Shown here: piece by piece, positions 58,455-64,000 of the stretch
How positions within the stretch are numbered: the first letter of the stretch is position 1
Layout: each line of letters begins with the position of its first letter
Assembly: GCA_000750105.3 (NCBI GenBank)
Contig: JPHH03000048.1
Coordinates: forward strand, 124,001-188,000
Reading direction: 5' to 3'
Length of the DNA stretch: 64,000 nt
From: Tolypocladium sp. Sup5 PDA-1
Taxonomy: Eukaryota > Ascomycota > Sordariomycetes > Hypocreales > Ophiocordycipitaceae
Program-made: the position numbers and the translations under genes
The notes under the pieces: generated by a model
What the model was told of the DNA's origin: nothing
The model's input: the letters and a program-made list of their open reading frames with translations, nothing else
The model's database searches: none

Positions 58455-60929
58455 GGCGATTGATGCTCTCAGAGGAGTTCTGCAAGCTGCAAAGACAGGA
58501 GTGAAGATGCAGACTGTTGCTCAGCTGCTCGGCCCCTCTACGCGTTTCGCGCGCGCGCTCCCGGGCACGCGCAGTCACGTGACGCCGTCGCACCTCCATC
58601 ACCTGACCCATCTCTCAATGTGTGCACCAGCTCGCAACCAACCTGCGCAACAAGCAAATCACCAGCCATGCCACGCCTCCCATCTGCAATTTAGCCTGTG
58701 GCAAGCTCGGGATCGAGATCGCAGCTGGAGCTCCATCCTTGCACCGCCGCGGCGTCCGTCGTGCCTGTCAACAAGCCTGTGATGCCATCACGACGATACA
58801 TGCCCCTTGATGTTCCTGAGCTTGCGAGCACCGTCGTCATGATGCATGTACGCGAGCCGGGCCTCGTCCATTGCGTCTCTACGCATTGCCTTGCGACATT
58901 GGTGACCCGACGAGCTCGCGCCGGGCGTGGTCGCGAGGACGGTGCGGAGGGCATCGCCGGGAGCACTTTGAGTTGTTCATGAGCCACACATTCATGGCGC
59001 TTGTTGCTCGGCGTCCCATGCTCCAGCTCGGGGTCTCGAGTCCCACTGGCACGCTCGCCAATGGCTCAATGGCAGCTGTGAGCCTGTGACAGCCGAAACC
59101 CGCATCGACGATGGACTGCTCCAATGTTTTGACCTGTCAAGCCGTCAACGCCAGGGATTGGGCGGCAGTGATTGGCCTCGCGGATGGCACACGCCGTTGT
59201 GGCCCTTGTGCCGGTCCCGGATCATCGACGAGCGAGAGCATGATGCGTCCAACCATGCAGCTCGTCAAGCTTGTCATCCCACGCATCCACGCAACCGCGC
59301 ATCCGCCTGTCCCGGGAGTTTCCCATCGTGGCGCCATGGATAAATGCCCGTAGCCCAGGCCAGGGTGGACGAGAGTTTGGAGCTCGCCACCGCCGCCACG
59401 ATCCGCGTCAGTCCTGCCGACACTAGCCACAATTGCTCCTTCAGATGACCTGCGAGCTCCGATGTGACTGGCTTGGGGGAGCTGTCAGTGAGGGACATTG
59501 TCCAGCGGGAGGTTTCCCCATCGGCAGTACGTTGCCGGCCGCGGTAATTAAGCATCCAAGTTACCGTATAAATGGGCATTCATACATACATACATACAGA
59601 CGACTTGAAGACGTGGAAGAGGGCATCTAGATGCAGAGTAAAGAGTAAAATCAGACACGGCTCTCACATGCCAGGCCTCCGTAGCTATCAAACTCAGTTC
59701 GAAACTCAGCCTCGACGGCCCAGGTGACAATAGATCCAGACGATGCTCTGCGGGCTGAAACAATAGAGTTCGGCCAGAGCTTCCGTCAATCAACCCATCA
59801 GGCCACCGTCGACAGCAACAGTCACCACTGCCCACCTCAGTCGAGACTCGAGACTCGAGCCACAAAGCGGGGGCCTGGCAACCTAACTGCGACGCCACCA
59901 ATCGCCGAAACCATCAAAACAACGGCTGCCTCTGGTGCTGCTGCTCAGCGCTCGCTACCTTGCCTTGCTGCTCACTGCTCACTGCTCACTGCTTGCTGCT
60001 TGCTGCTCAGCCAATGAAGCGCCAAGCTGCGAGGACATGCCCAGCGTCGCCGGGCATGTGCGCTGCCCGCGACCTTTGCTCCGGGCTACCGGCATTGCCT
60101 TGGTTGAAGACCTGCATATGCCGCCTTGCAGCAGCACGGACGGAGGGGGGCACAAAGGCACCTGTCCGGAGACCCGCACGCTTTTTGGTTTTTGCAGCAG
60201 GTTGATGAGCTGGTTTCCCAGCTGCCGAGACCTGTAACGCGATGCGTCGGCTGTGAGAGGAGGAGACCGGCCGTTTCCACATTCCGGCCGAGGTGAGCCT
60301 GTCCCCGACGCCATGCCCGCCTCTACCGGGCAGCTGTGGCAAAGCTTCGCCAGTCTCGATCCCCCCCCCCTGCGGGTGTTTCCCATAAACGGTTCGAGGA
60401 GGAGGGGGTCCCCTCCTGATGGTTGTAGGCTGTAGCAGGCAAGCAGGATAGCTGCCCTCGCATGGAATCCCACAAGGAAGGGAGCGGTACTTGGTCGTCT
60501 GTACGCGTCCTCACAGCCCTCCGTGTACTCGGCCAAACAACCTTGGCCACCCCTCATTCAGCTCGCCCGCGGAGAGGAATAAAGCACGCCGGCCAGCTGC
60601 TCGCCGCTGTTGAATCGCCGTCCTCGCATCCATCTTCCGACTACCGTGCACGGCTTCTCGTATCCTTCCGCCACCAGTGACCCGATCTCAACGCCCATCT
60701 CAGCGCATTCCTCGGGAGCTGTGAAACGCAGTCTCGCGGACCGCCTTGCGTGCCTAACACGAGCACCCGCCGAATACCTTGCCTTACACCAGCTTCCACC
60801 CCGGAGCCGCCTCAGCTCCTTCACACAACAGCTCTCGACAGCCTCCGGGTCCAGCGCGCGCCGTCCACGCATCGTCCTCCGGGCCCTGAGCATCGCCAGC
60901 AGAGCTCCTACATCGCCGGGACGCACAGC
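58455..60929. other. Divergent intergenic region between RFA3 and the bZIP gene
   Basis: About 2.5 kb. No recognisable gene. Contains simple repeats: (CATA)n at about 59580-59598, CTCACTG/CTTGCTG heptamers at about 59967-60005 and a C-run at 60361-60370. The bZIP side likely has a long 5' UTR with upstream open frames, as is common for stress-related bZIP genes, but this cannot be shown. Confidence 0.4.
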
Positions 60930-61993
60930 ATGGCCGCCACCGCAGAGTACCCCCACGGGGGCGACATGGGCAGCATACACGCCGGGGGCCACGACCTGTC
61001 GCACATGGCCGACGACGGCGACGTGCTCGTCGACCCCAGGATGGGCATGTCCTTTTACGGCATCAAGACGGAAAAGGACGCGGCCGACTCGCCGAGCCAG
61101 TTCATGCTGACGCCGCGCATGTTCGGCAGCGACCTGGACAGCAACCCCATCGACTACCTGGGCGAGCTGCCCGACGAGTCCGTCCTGGATCCCGGCGAGG
61201 GCATCGAGGTCGGAGCAGCAGCCGCGCCCATGGTGTCGCCCCCCGAGACGGACTCCCACACGTCGCCCTCGTCGCAACTACCGTCCGCCGAGTCGCCCAA
61301 GAGACAGCCCTCCAAGCGGCAACCCGCCGCGCCCGTGCCCCCGAAACTGAAAAGGACGACGAGGGCCGCGCGCGCCGTGCAGCAGCTCAAGCGCAGCAGC
61401 GGCCAGGGGGGATCATCATCGTCCAAGGGCGGCGGCGGCTCCGCTAGCAGCGGCGGCTCCAAGGGGGACGCCCGGCGCAGCCGCTGCCTCGAGCGCAACC
61501 GCGTCGCGGCGTCCAAGTGCCGCGAGAAGAAGAAGCAGTGGGTGCAGGACCTCGAGTCCGCCAAGGCCGAGCTCGAGCAGCAGCACGCCAGCCTGCAGGC
61601 CGAGTGCGCGGGCCTGCTCGACGAGGCGACGCAGATCAAGAACTGGCTCATGGAGCACGCCGGCTGCGGCGACGCCAACATCGACGCCTGGATCGGCAAC
61701 GAGGCCATGCGCTTCGTCCAGCGCTCCGGCACCGGCGGCGGCGGCGGCCACGGGGGGAGTCGGCACTCAAGCATCGGCAGCCTGGCGTCTCTGCAGAGCC
61801 GTAATGGTGAGTGAACCCTTTTATTACTCGTCCAGAGCGTCCGGCTTGCTAACGATGTGTCCTGCATGTAGACTCCGTCGCGCAGTCGTCCTCTGCGCAG
61901 ACCGATGACACGCACCTCTCGTCCCCGGTGACCAAGACGGAGCCCATCAACTACGACTACATGCCCGACGAGATGTTCCAAGACACAGGCTAA
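60930..61993 (+). CDS. bZIP transcription factor (ATF/CREB-like)
   Basis: Nuclear DNA-binding regulator. Exons 60930-61806 and 61872-61993 give 332 residues. ATG 60930 is the first in frame; the frame is open about 60 codons further upstream without ATG. The basic region RRSRCLERNRVAASKCREKKKQ (about residues 186-207, with N-x7-R/K core NRVAASKCR) is followed by a leucine-zipper region with heptad hydrophobics (LESAKAELEQQHASLQAECAGLL). An acidic, Pro/Ser-rich N-terminal half may activate transcription; SP motifs (SPPSQ, SP) could be MAP-kinase sites. After the zipper, KNWLMEHAGCGDANIDAWIGNEAMRF is conserved-looking. It resembles the AtfA-CREB branch but not AtfA itself, which has a different basic region. 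Targets unknown. Confidence 0.9.
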
Positions 61994-62565
61994 GCAGAAA
62001 GAAAGAAAAAAATCCAACAACAAAAAACAAAATAAACAAATGAGAGCCGAACCAAAAAAAAATGTATATAGCAAAAACATGGACTGGTCTCCGACTACAA
62101 GGGGGAGAGGCGATAATCACGATGGGTATGCGGGACAGCCCTCGATCAAAAGGGGCGGCGACGGGGTGAGGAAACTTTGGAGATATTTTGCCTCACGGCT
62201 TGGTCGGGATGACCCCTTGTTTTTGGCTTTAATACGCAGCGATGGTGGTGACTGGTGAGAGTCTGGCTTGCTTTGGCGTTGGGGATCCGGTACGGGATAT
62301 TGGATATTATGGCCATGGGCTATCACGGGATATACTCGTACCTTTTGTATGCATGGGAGTCAGATATCCACGAGATTGACGACATTCAGTAGCTCGAGGG
62401 CCAATCAATGATTACACGGCTGTTTGTCACTTGCATGAGACATCCCGAGTACCACCTACTGCACTCCTTGATTCCTGTACATTCGATTGTTCTACAGAGC
62501 CGTCCATGTCTAAATGTACACCGCTATCATACACGACACAAACCACCCACGGGCCCCGACACCCC
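61994..62565. other. Convergent intergenic region, bZIP and MRPL35 3' ends
   Basis: 3' UTR of the bZIP gene followed by that of the minus-strand MRPL35 gene. A-rich run at 61998-62066 is part of the bZIP 3' UTR. Nothing else is seen. Confidence 0.45.
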
Positions 62566-63960
62566 CTACCGCTTCTTGATCCACCCCCGGGCATTCGAGA
62601 TGCCCTTGATGCGCTTCGTGTACTTCCAGAGGTGGCGGTACTTGGGGCCCTGGCGCTTGGCCTCCCAGCCGCGGGGCTTGACGGGCGGCTTGAGGCTGTG
62701 GACGCGCGTCGGGCGGAACTCGACGTCGGCGCCGGGGATGCCGTGCCGGGCCATGACGGCCGCCGTGTTGTCGTCCCACACGGACCGGAACATGTTGAAG
62801 CCCACGGGCTTGAGGCCGAACTTGTCGCGGCACGACTTGACCGAGAAGCCGTCGCGGCCGGCGTACAGCTCCTTCATCTTGGCCACGTCCACCGTTTGCC
62901 CGGGCGCCTGCTCGAGCAGGTAGATGCCCACGCGGTGGTACGGCGCGCCCTTTTGGGAAAAGGCGGGCATCCACGGCACGGCCAGCTGGTCCTCGGCCTT
63001 GATCCTGCTGAGCGGCAGCGACGTGTCCGTCGGGCTGAGCGGGATGTTGGCCGCCAGGTAGTGGCAGCGCTTCTTGAAGCCGTCCGTCTCGACGTCGGGC
63101 ACGTCGGCGTCGACGACGACGACGGTGACGAGGCGCTCGCCCTTGTCGAAGACCTGGACACGCAGCCGCGGCGCGTTCTCGCTGACGGCGCTGTCGACGA
63201 TCTGGCCGGGCGGGATCTTGAGCTGGCGGAAGAAGAGCTGGACGTCGGCCGTGGGCTCGAGCTTGGGGAGGACGTCGGGGACGATGTTGAACTGCTTGAT
63301 GCGCTGGGCGATGAGGCGGTAGTCGTACGAGCGCCACTTCTTGTCGGCGTAGTAGCGATAGATGGGCTTGTTCATGTCGCCTGGGGCAATGCCGTCAGCC
63401 TGTGATCCAAAACGCTATAGGAAGAAGATAGTCTCACCCAATCCGTCCTCAAACCTCTTCTTGACCAACGGGTCGTTGACGTCGGCCAGGATCTTCAGCT
63501 GCTCAACGTGCCTCCGCAAGCTCGCCAGCTTTGTGTCCTTCATCTGCTGCCCGCCTTTGACCTCGGCCGCGTCCTTGCCCTCCAGCCACGCAATCTTGTC
63601 CAGCTCGGCCCCGATCTTGGACAGCTTGTCCTCGCGGTCCGCGGCCAGGATCCGGCGCGCCTCCTGGAAGGCCTGGTAGGGCAGCTGCTCGAACGGGATG
63701 CTGTCCGTCGTGCGCATCGCCACGCGCCGCCGCCGCGAGCCGACGGGCATCTTGCCCTCCTTGATTAGCTGCGCCTCGAACTCGGGCATGACGGTGTTGG
63801 GGTCGAGGTCGAGGCCGCTGGGCTGCGTCTGCTGCGTCTGCTGCTCCTGGGCTTCAGCAGCGCGGGCCGCGGCGGCGGTGAATGGGCGGATTGCGCATGG
63901 CTGCTGGTGCTGCTGCAATTGCCTTGCGAGCGGCCGCGCAATGGCCCGACACCGCGACAT
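62566..63960 (-). CDS. MRPL35: Mitochondrial large-subunit ribosomal protein mL38 (Mrpl35)
   Basis: Component of the mitochondrial large ribosomal subunit, built on a phosphatidylethanolamine-binding-protein (PEBP) fold. Exons 63960-63438 and 63380-62566 (57-nt intron) give 445 residues. The N-terminus (MSRCRAIARPLARQLQQHQ, basic with few acids) is a mitochondrial targeting sequence, followed by a charged helical region (about 70-170). The PEBP fold begins near residue 190 and shows the characteristic VVDADVPDVE (DxDxP) and GIYLLEQAPGQTVD. The C-terminus is basic (WKYTKRIKGISNARGWIKKR) as expected for rRNA contact. A large antisense frame overlaps because of high GC. Confidence is high. Confidence 0.94.
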
Positions 63961-64000
63961 GTTGCGTGCACGATGTGGTGGTGAATCGTCGTTGGTCGAC

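Noticed and set aside
62431..63405. 324-codon plus-strand frame over MRPL35
   Set aside because: Antisense shadow of a high-GC exon.

Overview
The window is nuclear DNA from a filamentous ascomycete, most likely a sordariomycete and probably Hypocreales. Genes are split by many short GT-AG introns (about 50-130 nt, often with a CTGAC/CTAAC-like branch point). The gene set is fungal (VAC8, SNF4, IMP1, ALB1, RFA3, MRPL35, 2EXR, DUF7580, AcuF-type zinc finger, Arp1-type amidase). GC-rich genic blocks alternate with AT-rich, gene-poor tracts that look like decayed repeats. All exon models were spliced by eye and checked for frame; no search was run.

Layout. 1-2169: secreted GH18 chitinase with a CBM1 tail (minus). 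2170-8387: gene-poor tract with short repeats. 8388-10191: an island with a kinase-like gene and a C2H2 gene. 11081-21711: a mostly conserved housekeeping block: NMN adenylyltransferase, an amidase-fold protein that has lost its catalytic triad, ribosome-biogenesis factor Alb1, mitochondrial IF3 and inner-membrane peptidase Imp1 (divergent pair), and vacuolar armadillo protein Vac8. 23789-30411: AMPK gamma subunit Snf4 and a large RhoGAP protein interrupted by one in-frame TAG. 31389-32330: degenerate LINE reverse-transcriptase remnant. 33457-34725: seven-helix cAMP-receptor-like GPCR.

36088-47075 is the most interesting block. A 1303-residue AcuF-type C2H2 protein (minus) is divergent from a 961-residue DUF7580-subtilase fusion (plus). 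357 bp after the subtilase lies a gene I propose, on motif pattern and context, to be a gasdermin-like pore-forming protein, followed by an MFS transporter. A subtilisin-like protease next to a gasdermin recalls the Podospora het-Q1/het-Q2 cell-death and allorecognition pair, so this may be a regulated cell-death or immune locus.

48623-56384 mixes intact and decayed accessory genes: a secretory lipase-like pseudogene (1-nt frameshift and a late stop), an intact M14 carboxypeptidase, an intact 2EXR protein, and an acetate-transporter-family pseudogene (lost splice donor and a T7-tract frameshift). 57959-63960 returns to conserved genes: RPA subunit 3, a bZIP factor and mitochondrial ribosomal protein mL38/Mrpl35.
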